A stretch of DNA of 64,000 nt from CAWBCI01 sp963787195 (GTDB lineage: Bacteria > Bacteroidota > Bacteroidia > Bacteroidales > JAGOPY01), in assembly GCA_963787195.1 (NCBI GenBank), contig CAWBCI010000087.1, positions 3,159 through 67,158 on the forward strand, in the 5' to 3' direction. The notes under the pieces were generated by a model. That model was not told where the DNA came from, made no database searches, and saw nothing but the letters and a program-made list of their open reading frames with translations. Below, piece after piece: positions 36,589 through 45,305 of this stretch; the stretch's first letter is position 1; each line of letters opens with the position of its first letter. A program made the position numbers and the translations under genes.

Positions 36589-36711
36589 ATGAAAACACGT
36601 GTATTTAATACCATTGTAGTCGTATTTAACGCGATGAATGCTTACCCAGTTAAGCCGGACACTTCTTATCAACATCTTCATCAATATTTAAAACGAAAAC
36701 GAAATGAGTAA
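36589..36711 (+). CDS. Putative leader peptide 2 overlapping the MATE start
   Basis: A 40-codon reading frame starting MKTRVFNTIVVVFNAMNAYP and ending in a basic tail. Its stop overlaps the MATE start by 8 bp (ATGAGTAA), the arrangement used for translational coupling. Its first residues resemble those of leader peptide 1 (MKT-VRFNT versus MKTRVFNT). It could be a real small protein, a duplicated leader, or chance. Confidence 0.35.
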   Translation: MKTRVFNTIVVVFNAMNAYPVKPDTSYQHLHQYLKRKRNE

Positions 36712-38155
36712 AAAATATACCATACAGTCCCTTTCAATATATCCTGCATCATTCCTATTAAAAAGATTGCTGAGTTTATGGAAGGATATTGTTGAATCGG
36801 TATCGGGGACCGAGCAGGATTTCACAAAAGGCAAAATAAGCCGTGCCATACTGCTTTTGTCCATCCCCATGGTGCTGGAAATGGCCATGGAGTCGCTTTT
36901 TGCCATAGTCGACATATTCTTTGTTTCCAAACTTGGCGCAGATGCCGTCGCAGTGGTAGGCATCACAGAATCCCTGATGTCTATCGTTTACGCGGTGGGT
37001 ATCGGGCTGGGAACGGCAGCCACAGCACTGGTCTCCAGGAGGATCGGTGAAAAAGACCCGGACGGGGCATCCCGGGGAGCCTTCCAGGCTATATTATTGT
37101 CGCTGGGAGCTTCCCTGATTTTCTCCATACCTGCCCTCCTGTTTTCATCCCATATATTGCATCTGATGGGACTCAGCCGGGGAATTGCCGGGGAATATGG
37201 ACTTTATACAGCTATTGTGATGGGCAGTAATGGAATTATCATCCTGCTTTTCGTTATAAATGCCGTATTTAGGAGTGCGGGGGATGCCGCTGTTTCAATG
37301 CGTGTCCTATGGCTGGCGAATATTTTAAACATGATCCTGGACCCTATCCTGATCTTCGGAATCGGACCCTTTGAAGGCTGGGGGATTACCGGGGCAGCTA
37401 TCGCGACTACCATCGGAAGAGGCATAGCCGTTATTTACCAGATAATGCTGCTGGTAAGCGGACAAAGAAGGATAGCCATCCGGAAAAGGCATCTGCAATT
37501 CAAACCCAAGGTCATCCGGACTTTGCTGAACCTCTCATATGGTACGATCGGTCAGAACCTGATTGCAACCTCCAGCTGGATAGGATTGGTGCGGATCATC
37601 TCAGTTTTTGGAAGTGCAGCAGTGGCAGGTTACACGATAGCAATCCGCATAGTGATATTCTCACTGCTCCCTTCTGCCGGTGTCAGCAATGCCGCTGCCA
37701 CTTTGGTGGGACAGAACCTGGGTGCAAATGAACCAAAACGTGCAGAGCGCTCAGCCTGGATAACAGCCTGGGTAAACGTAGTTTTGCTGGGCACTTTGGG
37801 ATTATTTTTTATAGCTTTCCCTTCAGGTTTTGTTGGATTGTTTATAGGGGATGAGGAAGTGATCAGGAGAGGAGCTGAATGCCTGAGGATACTCAGCTAT
37901 GGCTTTATTGCCTATGGTTTCGGGATGGTTATGATCAACTCCCTGAACGGGGCTGGCGATACGGCTACTCCGCTCAAAATCAATATAGTTTGCTACTGGA
38001 TGCTGGAAATCCCTCTGGCATACATACTGGCAATTTATTCCGGCATGGGGGAAATTGGTGTATTCTATTCCATCCTTATTGCAGAAGTTGCAATGACGGC
38101 AACGGCCATGTATTTCTTCAAAAGGGGGAAATGGAAGACGGTGGAATTAAGGTGA
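36704..38155 (+). CDS. MATE-family multidrug efflux transporter
   Basis: A 483-residue MATE transporter with 12 predicted helices in two halves (SIPMVLEMAMESLFAIVDIFFVSKLG opens the first, YGTIGQNLIATSSW the second). It has an N-terminal cytoplasmic extension of about 50 residues. It would export cationic compounds using Na+ or H+. The substrate is unknown. The gene is preceded by a 396-bp region with two small reading frames and alternative hairpins. Its stop codon abuts a 7/8-bp repeat array. Confidence 0.88.
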   Translation: MSKKYTIQSLSIYPASFLLKRLLSLWKDIVESVSGTEQDFTKGKISRAILLLSIPMVLEMAMESLFAIVDIFFVSKLGADAVAVVGITESLMSIVYAVGIGLGTAATALVSRRIGEKDPDGASRGAFQAILLSLGASLIFSIPALLFSSHILHLMGLSRGIAGEYGLYTAIVMGSNGIIILLFVINAVFRSAGDAAVSMRVLWLANILNMILDPILIFGIGPFEGWGITGAAIATTIGRGIAVIYQIMLLVSGQRRIAIRKRHLQFKPKVIRTLLNLSYGTIGQNLIATSSWIGLVRIISVFGSAAVAGYTIAIRIVIFSLLPSAGVSNAAATLVGQNLGANEPKRAERSAWITAWVNVVLLGTLGLFFIAFPSGFVGLFIGDEEVIRRGAECLRILSYGFIAYGFGMVMINSLNGAGDTATPLKINIVCYWMLEIPLAYILAIYSGMGEIGVFYSILIAEVAMTATAMYFFKRGKWKTVELR

Positions 38156-38162
38156 AATAGTG

Positions 38163-38295
38163 GAACAGTGAAAAGGTGATAAAGGTGATAAGGTGATAAG
38201 GTGGAAAGGTGATAAGGTGGAAAGGTAATATGTATTTACTGCTGACTGCTGACTGCTGACTGCTGACTGCTGACCGTTCACCGTTCACCTTTCAC
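38163..38295. repeat. Compound 7/8-bp repeat array
   Basis: First a mixed 7/8-bp array built on AAGGTGAT / AAGGTGG (38173-38226), then five TGCTGAC heptamers (38240-38274), two CGTTCAC (38275-38288) and one CTTTCAC (38289-38295). The array separates the MATE stop from the end of the minus-strand methyltransferase and supplies that gene's last codons. Confidence 0.9.
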
Positions 38296-39092
38296 TTGTT
38301 TAATATTCACTTCGAAATAATGATCCGGTCTAACGATCGAATTCATGAATTTCTTTTCAAAATCCTTATTGATATATATCGCACAGAGGGAATTTTCGAA
38401 ATGGTAAAGATGGTCCCGGAATTTTTCCGGGATACCTTCCAAAATCCCGGCCAGAACTTCGTAGCGGACTGTCTCGGGGTCTCGGGCATAATCGTGCCAG
38501 ACCACTATGGAGTTTTCATTCACAAGGTGTTCAAACACTTTTTGGGTATCGTTCTTCACCATTTCATAGTGATGGTCACCGTCGATGAAAACCAGGTCGT
38601 AAGGGGCCACCTGCGGATGAGAAATCAAAAGTCCTGGAATTTCCTTCTAAATGCCTGACATTGGGCAAATGTCTTGAAAAAAAGCCATGCTGCCTGATAT
38701 AATCCTCTTCCCTGCCCATGCTTTTAAGTTCATTCGGCAGAAAGGTTGAGTGTGAAGCATTCTGCGGCTTCGGCTGCTACATTTGCTACACTTTCACCCC
38801 GCCATGTACCGATCTCGAAATAGCGGCAATTTTTCTTCAGGGAAGCCAGTTTGCGGAGCAGGGCCAGGTCGGTGGGCAAAGAGCCTCCGCCCAGAAAGGC
38901 AAAGGGTTTCACATGAACATCAAAATCACCGAAGAGCTGTTTTGCATTGATTTGCGGAAGGCCGTATTTCATATTGTACTTCTTCCCGACATATTTCTTC
39001 CATTCCTCATCACTTTCCAGGATAGTATTCAGCAGCCATGGATTTTTCAGGAGCATTCCCAGGGCCTTGAAAGTTTTGGCAATTTTATTCAT
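38278..39092 (-). pseudogene. Class I SAM-dependent methyltransferase, two frameshifts
   Basis: Two open parts (39092-38730 and 38628-38278) with coding sense between them in a third frame (a segment reading ELKSMGREEDYIRQHGFF). Part one carries the SAM motif YFEIGTWRGESVANV, and part two the acidic VFIDGDHHY and VVWHDYARD. This is the Methyltransf_24-like class often found with glycan or polyketide modification. Frame breaks lie near 38735 and near 38615. Motifs are intact, so the lesions are recent or artefactual. The C-terminus is encoded by CGTTCAC heptamers. Confidence 0.75.
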
Positions 39093-39129
39093 GCAAGGAT
39101 TTTTCGCAAAGATAAGGAAATGGAGTGTC

Positions 39130-39185
39130 AGGTACTAGGTAATGGGTATTAGGTATTGGGTATTGGGTATTGGGTATTGGCTATT
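39130..39185. repeat. Heptamer array GGGTATT-type x8
   Basis: Eight contiguous 7-bp units (AGGTACT, AGGTAAT, GGGTATT, AGGTATT, GGGTATT three times, GGCTATT). It provides the last residues (NTQYPIPNT) and the stop codon of the TMEM175-type gene. Confidence 0.9.
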
Positions 39186-39769
39186 AGGCTATTTTCATTT
39201 TTGAAAATAACCTCTATGCGTTTATCAGGCACCAGCCAGATAAGGGCTACCAGGATGTAAATGGCGCCTGAGATCCATTCGCTGTAAAAATTTGAAAAGA
39301 TCGCAATTAAATAAAGAATTGGGGAGGCTTTCCCTTTTAAATCCCTGCCTATAGCCCGGGCAAGCAGGGAATCCGGTCCATGTACTTTCAGTATCTGCTG
39401 CTCAAGTATGAAATAGGCAATGGCCGCCATCAGCAGTATGAAGCCATAAAGGGCCATGGGTGTCGGGGCAAAGTGGTTCTCCCCTATCCATCCGGTAACA
39501 AAGGGCACGAGCGACAGCCAGAAGAGCAGGTGCAGGTTAGCCCAGAGTATGCCCCCGCTGATCCTCTTCACCGTATGCAACATGTGATGGTGGTTGTTCC
39601 AGTATATCCCCAGGTAAATGAAACTCAGGATATAACTCATAAATATGGGAAACAGGGGTTTTAAGGCATCGAAACCGCTTCCGTGCGGAACTCTGATTTC
39701 CAGTACCATAATTGTGATAATGATCGCGAGTACCCCGTCGCTGAATGCTTCCAGACGGCTTTTGTTCAT
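39149..39769 (-). CDS. TMEM175/DUF1211-type potassium channel protein
   Basis: A 206-residue protein with six hydrophobic helices. The signature RLEAFSDGVLAIIITIMVLEI near the N-terminus includes the FSDG motif of bacterial TMEM175 channels, and YWNNHHHMLH follows helix 2. Bacterial homologues form tetrameric K+ channels. The final about 12 residues are encoded by the 7-bp repeat array and are unlikely to matter for function. Heptamer arrays of one type flank the gene on both sides. Confidence 0.85.
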   Translation of the reverse strand: MNKSRLEAFSDGVLAIIITIMVLEIRVPHGSGFDALKPLFPIFMSYILSFIYLGIYWNNHHHMLHTVKRISGGILWANLHLLFWLSLVPFVTGWIGENHFAPTPMALYGFILLMAAIAYFILEQQILKVHGPDSLLARAIGRDLKGKASPILYLIAIFSNFYSEWISGAIYILVALIWLVPDKRIEVIFKNENSLIANTQYPIPNT

Positions 39770-39775
39770 AGGTTC

Positions 39776-39810
39776 GGGTATTAGTTAATGGGTATTGGGT
39801 ATTAGGTATT
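39776..39810. repeat. Heptamer array GGGTATT-type x5
   Basis: Five 7-bp units (GGGTATT, AGTTAAT, GGGTATT twice, AGGTATT) just upstream of the TMEM175-type ATG, in the same family as the array at its 3' end. Confidence 0.85.
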
Positions 39811-39943
39811 AGGTGAATGTTTCAAACAAAACCGGAAGGCGAATTGTTCATAATTGGTGGGGAGGGTTTGTGTATTTGATATTGAGAAAACTACGTAATT
39901 CCTTTTCTATTAATGATATAATATGAAATTATAGCTTCCTGGC

Positions 39944-40768
39944 CTACAATGTGAACTTCACCGGCAAATTAAACTGAACCCTGACAGGCTTACCTTCTAC
40001 CATAGCTGGTTTCCATTTTGGCATGGACTTCACTACGCGTACAGCTTCCGCATCCAAACTTCTGTCAACTGATTGTAAAACATTTACATCATCAATACTA
40101 CCATCTTTTTCAACAATAAATGAAACGATGACCCGGCCTGAAATTTTATCTTCCCTGGCCATGCGGGGGTACTTAATATTATCCTGCATGAAATTCATCA
40201 ATGCTTCCGGACCTCCCGGAAATTCAGGCATATACTTATTATAATCAATTTCAATGTTGCCCTGATTATCGCCGGCCAGCGGAAACTGATCAAAATGCCG
40301 GAGTATCACCCCACCCGTATCAGCGAAGTGATACACATATTCAAGGTCCTTTTCATTCTTCTCCTTCACAAAGATCTGTTTCATAGGTAAATTACATTTA
40401 TCATAGCTTATCACACTTAAATACCTAACGGAGTCCCCTTTGGGATTATCATAGAAAGTGGTGTCAAAATGCAAGCATAACCTGTCATAGGTAGTTCTGG
40501 AACGTTTATCATTCAGCTCAGCAGATTTACGGAGATACCTGCAAAAAGCACAGCTATCGTTGTTCCGCATATACAGCGTAGCAATCTCCCTGCACTTTTC
40601 AATGGTTGGATATTCATTTAAATAATGACTGAAAAGAGAATCAGCCTGCACGTAATTACCCGAATCATAAACAGCTTTTGCCCTGCTGTAAAGGGCTTCA
40701 GATTTTTTCTGGGAATAAACCGTAGTGAAGAATAGTAGTGAAATGAAAAATAACAGTGAATGTTTCAT
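39944..40768 (-). CDS. Periplasmic TonB C-terminal domain protein
   Basis: A 274-residue protein with a Sec signal peptide (cleavage near VYSQ-K), a TPR-like N-terminal part (ALYSRAKAVYDSGNYVQADSLF, about 22-60), and a C-terminal TonB domain (EFPGGPEALMNFMQDNIKYP, GRVIVSFIVEKDGSIDDV, PKWKPAMVEGKPVRV). It has no transmembrane anchor and no Pro-rich spanning region, so it is not a classical ExbBD-driven TonB. Such proteins are frequent in Bacteroidota, and their role is unclear. No ExbB/ExbD or TonB-dependent receptor is nearby. Confidence 0.8.
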   Translation of the reverse strand: MKHSLLFFISLLFFTTVYSQKKSEALYSRAKAVYDSGNYVQADSLFSHYLNEYPTIEKCREIATLYMRNNDSCAFCRYLRKSAELNDKRSRTTYDRLCLHFDTTFYDNPKGDSVRYLSVISYDKCNLPMKQIFVKEKNEKDLEYVYHFADTGGVILRHFDQFPLAGDNQGNIEIDYNKYMPEFPGGPEALMNFMQDNIKYPRMAREDKISGRVIVSFIVEKDGSIDDVNVLQSVDRSLDAEAVRVVKSMPKWKPAMVEGKPVRVQFNLPVKFTL

Positions 40769-40867
40769 TTCCGTTTTGTTTAATCTTAGTTTACTTATAA
40801 AAAAGCAAATTTTATAATTTTTTTTAAAAATTCAAAATAAATCTTGAATGAAGATGTAATTTAATCT

Positions 40868-41002
40868 TTACTTTAAAATAAAACCTCCCGAATAATCCTG
40901 TTTATTTCCCATGACAATCCAATAAAAATATATTCCTGGCTTAAAGTTCAAATACAATTGGAATGAGTGGTTTTTTATATTTGATTTTGATTTGGCAATA
41001 TT
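40868..41002 (-). pseudogene. Remnant of a T9SS C-terminal sorting domain
   Basis: A 44-codon open stretch without a start, bounded upstream by an in-frame TGA. It ends with LNFKPGIYFYWIVMG and SGGFILK, the typical last strands of a Por-secretion C-terminal domain. The rest of the carrier protein is missing. It lies in the 591-bp gap (40769-41359) that otherwise holds only A/T-rich DNA and a heptamer array. It could be the end of a deleted secreted protein. Confidence 0.5.
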
Positions 41003-41255
41003 TCAAATATATTCAGCGAAATTTATTCTTAATCAACAGAAAAATTAGTTCAGCCAGGGAAAAATCCGACACTTTTACCGGGCAATTTCTTCATGTGATC
41101 ACTAGCTTAGATTTTGGTCTGCTTATGCAGCCAATTTAAGAATTATTTTAATTGCTAGTATTAGATTTGATATTTTTTAATGAGTATCGGGTAATAACTT
41201 AATAGTTTTTCCACTACATACTAATTACTAATTACTTGGTCTTTATTACTTTTTA

Positions 41256-41318
41256 TTTACAATTTACTATTTACAATTTACTATTTACTATTTACTATTT
41301 ACTATTTACTATTTACTA
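41256..41318. repeat. Heptamer array TTTACTA x9
   Basis: Nine contiguous units: TTTACAA, TTTACTA, TTTACAA, then TTTACTA six times. A shorter CTAATTA pair precedes it at 41221-41234. It lies 41 bp past the end of the MFS gene. Confidence 0.92.
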
Positions 41319-41359
41319 TTTTTTACCCGTCTGCAATTCTGACTAAGCCCGAGACACCT

Positions 41360-42688
41360 CTACCTCCTCCCCATCTCCGTAGCATCGCGTATACCTTCGG
41401 CTACTTCCGGAATAATGCCCAGTTTCACATAAATTGGACGTATCCTGGTCCTCAGCCCAGGCAGCTTGCGGGCAAATACGGCAGCTCCGATTATGCATGA
41501 TACACCACCTATCAGAAGTGTTAGAGGTACTCCTATCAGGCTGGCAAGACTTCCGGCAAGAAAACTGCCAAAAGGAGCTATACCGACAAAAGCCGCGGCA
41601 TAGAAACTCATTACCCTTCCCCTTTTGTCGTCGTCAACTATGGTTTGTATGATGGTGTTGCTGGATGCCATCTGCAGCATCATGCCGGCCCCTATGAGAA
41701 CCATCAGAAGCATTGACAAAGGCAGCCAGCGGGAGAAGGAGAAGGCCACAAGGCTGAGACCGAACAGGCCGCTTGCCAGGGGGATGATCTTTCCCAGTCC
41801 AAGTACCGTCTTACGGGAAGCCAGGTAAATGGCCCCGCTCAGGGCGCCAACTCCTGATGCACCCATAAGGAAGCCGAAAGTGTGGGAATCACCCTGCAAT
41901 ATCTGTTTGGCGTATACCGGCATGAGCACAGTGTAGGGCATACCCATCAGGCTAAGCAGGGCCAGTAATAGTATGATGGCACGTATAGGGGCAAAGCCGA
42001 AAGTATAGCGAAAGCCATCTTTCAGTTCACGGAATACAGCTTTGTCGCTGGGCCGTATCTCCCTGGGCTTTACCTTCATCATTAACAAAGAAAAAATGAC
42101 AAAGAGGTAACTAAGTCCGTTTGAAAGAAAGCATATACCCTCTCCAGCCGTAGCAATGAGAAGGCCTGCAATAGAGGGCCCAAGCAACCTTGCCGCATTT
42201 ACCATACTGGAATTCAGCGCTATGGCATTCCCGAGGTCCTCCTTTTTCTCCACCATTTCAATAACAAATGACTGCCTGGCAGGCACATCAAAAGCATTGA
42301 CTATTCCCAGGATAACACTTAAAATAATGATCTGCCATACCTGAATAAGCCCGGTGAAATAAAGGGCTGCCATCGTAAGGGCCTGCACCATAGCCAGCGT
42401 TTGGGTAATGATCAAAATGTGGTAACGGTTCAGACGGTCGGTAATGACGCCCGCAAAAGGCGAGACAAGGAATGAAGGGATCTGTCCGGCAAAACCAACC
42501 ACACCCAGCATGAAGACCGATCCTGTCATGCTGTAGACCAGCCACGGTGTTGCAATCCGCTGTATCCAGGTACCGATCAGCGACAAGCTTTGACCGCCGA
42601 AAAAGAGTCGGAAATTTGGGTATCTAAGAGAACGGAAAATTGTCTTAAGTCCAGAAGGACCAGTACTTTTTAATTTTTGGGCTCCCAT
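41360..42688 (-). CDS. MFS transporter (EntS/DUF894-like)
   Basis: A 442-residue major facilitator with 12 predicted helices: FRLFFGGQSLSLIGTWIQRI at the start, the loop GVITDRLNRYHILI after helix 2 with the MFS D-R pattern, and VNAFDVPARQSFVIEMV in helix 4-5. It is closest in style to the MFS_3/EntS exporters often used for siderophores or drugs. The substrate is unknown. It is monocistronic. Confidence 0.85.
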   Translation of the reverse strand: MGAQKLKSTGPSGLKTIFRSLRYPNFRLFFGGQSLSLIGTWIQRIATPWLVYSMTGSVFMLGVVGFAGQIPSFLVSPFAGVITDRLNRYHILIITQTLAMVQALTMAALYFTGLIQVWQIIILSVILGIVNAFDVPARQSFVIEMVEKKEDLGNAIALNSSMVNAARLLGPSIAGLLIATAGEGICFLSNGLSYLFVIFSLLMMKVKPREIRPSDKAVFRELKDGFRYTFGFAPIRAIILLLALLSLMGMPYTVLMPVYAKQILQGDSHTFGFLMGASGVGALSGAIYLASRKTVLGLGKIIPLASGLFGLSLVAFSFSRWLPLSMLLMVLIGAGMMLQMASSNTIIQTIVDDDKRGRVMSFYAAAFVGIAPFGSFLAGSLASLIGVPLTLLIGGVSCIIGAAVFARKLPGLRTRIRPIYVKLGIIPEVAEGIRDATEMGRR

Positions 42689-42875
42689 CTTAAAGTCAGA
42701 TTTTGTACTTGACTTATAAATACTTACTACGCCTTCCGGCCTTCACAAAATTGCCTTATAATTTTGCTTGAAGTAAACATCCTGTAAAATTATCACTTAT
42801 TTGTCTTGCCGTTTCCGCAAAATAATGAATCAAAACCACTAAAACCCGGAAAGATGTTAAGGAGAGTTAATTTAC

Positions 42876-42907
42876 TTGCATGACGGGTATTCAGCATCTT
42901 ACCTTTG
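42876..42907 (+). promoter_or_regulatory. Promoter of the LamG/T9SS protein gene
   Basis: TTG (42876-42878), 21 nt, then TACCTTTG (42900-42907), an exact TAnnTTTG -7 box. The start codon is 20 bp downstream, implying a very short leader. Confidence 0.65.
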
Positions 42908-42927
42908 TAAAATAAAAATCAAGCCTT

Positions 42928-43890
42928 ATGAAAAAATCTATACTATTAAGCTGTCTGTTGGCAATTACAATTCTGGCTCAGTCACAAAGTGTCTTGCGCT
43001 ATGAATTTACCAACTCTTTGAATGAGAAGAATGGTGCCGGTCCTGCACTTAAAGTTCTTGGGAATGAAGGGATATATGTTCTTGACACCTTGAATGAAAT
43101 CAATAATGTTACCAAAACGGTGTATCGCTTTGAGCAAAATTCCGGGTTTCAGTTTGATAATGCTGAAGCAAATAATTTTATCGGTGATTCCTATACCATC
43201 GAACTTTATTTTTTGTTTGACAACCTGAGCAGCTGGAAAAGGGTTGTAGACTGGAAGAACCGGAAGACAGATGCAGGAGCATATGTTTATTACGGGAAAT
43301 TGAACTTTTACCCTATAATATATAGCGGGACCGCTCCGGTACAGCCCGGTGAATATACTTATTACGTTATCACACGCGACGGAACTACCGGACAGGTGTT
43401 GATTTATACTGATGATGGTGTCCAGATCGATTTCACAGACAGCAATGGCGATGCACTAATTGACAGTGATCATGTTCTAAACTTTTTCTTTGACGACCTG
43501 ATAGTCCCTAACGAAGCCAGTTCAGGTTCGGTAGCTTTGCTGAATCTCTATAATTATGTGCTGGATTCAACCACTATTAAAGAGAATTTCGCGAATATAG
43601 GCGGGACGGTATTCTCGGTCAATGAGCTTCACAAGAAAAATAATGATCTCCGGATTTACCCCAACCCTGCTACCACGGAAACCAGTATTGATCTGTCGGC
43701 TTTCAGGGATATACCAGAGATTACACTTACAATACAGAACTTGTTGGGACAAACTTCTTTCAGCCAGAATGTTGATCCGGCCAAAACTTCAGAATTGAAA
43801 ATCAATCTGGCCACCTTTACGAAAGGAATTTATATTGTCCGGGCTGAATCTCCATTTATTTCAGCAACCAAGAAGCTAATTATTAAATAA
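42928..43890 (+). CDS. LamG-like domain protein with T9SS sorting domain
   Basis: A 320-residue secreted protein. It has a signal peptide (cleavage near LAQSQ-S), a concanavalin/LamG-like beta-sandwich (about 25-220, FIGDSYTIELYFLFDNLSSW), and a C-terminal Por sorting domain (RIYPNPATTETSIDLS, NLLGQTSF, FTKGIYIVRAES). The sorting domain sends it through the type IX secretion system to the cell surface or outside. The ligand is unknown. It has its own promoter and converges on the lipocalin-like gene. Confidence 0.85.
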   Translation: MKKSILLSCLLAITILAQSQSVLRYEFTNSLNEKNGAGPALKVLGNEGIYVLDTLNEINNVTKTVYRFEQNSGFQFDNAEANNFIGDSYTIELYFLFDNLSSWKRVVDWKNRKTDAGAYVYYGKLNFYPIIYSGTAPVQPGEYTYYVITRDGTTGQVLIYTDDGVQIDFTDSNGDALIDSDHVLNFFFDDLIVPNEASSGSVALLNLYNYVLDSTTIKENFANIGGTVFSVNELHKKNNDLRIYPNPATTETSIDLSAFRDIPEITLTIQNLLGQTSFSQNVDPAKTSELKINLATFTKGIYIVRAESPFISATKKLIIK

Positions 43891-44011
43891 TTACAAATAT
43901 CATATCAACTTTGGATAAGGAGCCTTCAGAATTATTTTTAAAAGAGGAGATGGTTTTCCTGATCGTAATTCCATGTGGAAATAATCATCATACATCCGCT
44001 TAATATTTAGA

Positions 44012-44440
44012 TCAGGAAGAAAATTTTTCCCACACAAGCCTTTGGTATCCTGATTCCAGGTTTGCGCTGAGAATGAGCAGGCTTCCCCTGAATTCATAAT
44101 TCCTCACCTGATCATGGCCTATCCAGTTCGGAAAGGAACTCAGTTTAATTTTGTGGATTACCTGCTGGTCTTCAGGATGTACTTCATAATTTCCTGAATA
44201 AGCAAAAAAATCCTGGTAAGCCTGAAGCATTTCTTCAGGCTCTCCTTTCATAATATCTTCCGATTTGAAAGCGGGCCTGACAGCTTTCATAATCTGCACC
44301 CACATATTTCCCCTGTCATCGTATCCAATCCTGCCAATCGCGTCCCTTCCGAATGGAAATATGATCTTTCCATCGGGTAGCTTGGCGGTCCATTCAAGGA
44401 GCTTCCAGGTTCCGCTGAATATGCCATGGGTTTCATTCAT
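44012..44440 (-). CDS. Lipocalin-like domain protein
   Basis: A 142-residue cytoplasmic protein (no signal peptide) of the Lipocalin_5 type: GTWKLLEWTAKLPDGKI opens the barrel, GRIGYDDRGNMWVQIM follows, and GSLLILSA is near the end. Members are small-molecule-binding beta-barrels, some from biosynthetic clusters. Function unknown. The phospholipid methyltransferase-like gene follows upstream on the same strand after a 35-bp gap. Confidence 0.8.
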   Translation of the reverse strand: MNETHGIFSGTWKLLEWTAKLPDGKIIFPFGRDAIGRIGYDDRGNMWVQIMKAVRPAFKSEDIMKGEPEEMLQAYQDFFAYSGNYEVHPEDQQVIHKIKLSSFPNWIGHDQVRNYEFRGSLLILSANLESGYQRLVWEKFSS

Positions 44441-44475
44441 CCTATTATTTATTAAATGATAGATATAAGTTATAA

Positions 44476-44964
44476 TCAGGGTTTAATGAAAGGAAATACC
44501 CTGCCTACTTTCGACCTGTAATTGGAATAATCATTTCCGAATACCTCGATTAACTGCTTTTCTTCCTTTCCAATAAAAATAGCCACGCCCAAATAAAGAA
44601 AAAAAGCTGTCAAAAAATAGACCCAGGTATAAGTCAAAATTGAAATGGCCGGTAAAATAAATATTATCATGCTCGAATAAATCGGATTCCGGCACAAGCC
44701 GTATGCACCGTATGTTATTAATTTTCCTTTCGGGAAAAAAAATAATAACTGAATTATGCCGGTCATCCAGAGCGCTATCCCGGGAATCAGCCAAATATAT
44801 CCAAAAGGTCTTATTGCTTCAAATCCTGCGGGAAAGGATGCAATGTTCGGAAGAACAAAGTGGCACAAAATGGCGGCTACTGCAAAAGGGATCGTAAAAA
44901 AGATAATTTTACCTCCCTGGCCTATGATATTCATCCCGTTCTCAGCTTTGAACAACTTTATCAT
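44476..44964 (-). CDS. Isoprenylcysteine/phosphatidylethanolamine methyltransferase-family membrane protein
   Basis: A 162-residue protein with four to five helices and the conserved C-terminal pattern of PEMT/ICMT enzymes: GAYGLCRNPIYSSMI (the RNP motif that contacts SAM) and EEKQLIEVFGNDYSNYRSKVGRVFP. It would methylate a lipid or a hydrophobic thiol using SAM. The substrate is unknown. An internal Met at residue 11 is an alternative start. Confidence 0.82.
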   Translation of the reverse strand: MIKLFKAENGMNIIGQGGKIIFFTIPFAVAAILCHFVLPNIASFPAGFEAIRPFGYIWLIPGIALWMTGIIQLLFFFPKGKLITYGAYGLCRNPIYSSMIIFILPAISILTYTWVYFLTAFFLYLGVAIFIGKEEKQLIEVFGNDYSNYRSKVGRVFPFIKP

Positions 44965-45245
44965 AATTTATCTTCTTCATAAAGTTAATAAAATATGTTG
45001 TTTTATCCGGGTATTAAAGATATGAAAACAGATGTAAGCCTGGTACTTTTAATGTAATTCTTTTGAAAAATTTTTATGTATTAATCAGGTTTTATCCAAT
45101 AAGAGAATAAGGATATTCCTAAGTAATAATGAAGAAAGAAAATAAAGGGGCAATCAAAAAACCGCCCCTTGTAATAAGTTTAGAAAGTATATTTCAGGCT
45201 TGCAATCTGGATTTGACTCAAAAAAAATCACCTGTATTTAAGGGT

Positions 45246-45274
45246 AAAAAAAAGCCCCGGATTTCTCCGGGGCT
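45246..45274 (-). terminator. Intrinsic terminator of the rubrerythrin gene
   Basis: AGCCCCGG (45253-45260) / CCGGGGCT (45267-45274) with a 6-nt loop. On the minus strand the stem is followed by eight T. A second inverted repeat AAGGGGC/GCCCCTT lies at 45145-45170. The remaining 44965-45305 gap shows no gene. Confidence 0.85.
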
Positions 45275-45305
45275 GGGCACTCAATTCCACAAAACCCTTT
45301 GTAAA

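Noticed and set aside
38163..38295. CRISPR-like direct repeats
   Set aside because: The units are 7-8 bp, contiguous and without spacers.
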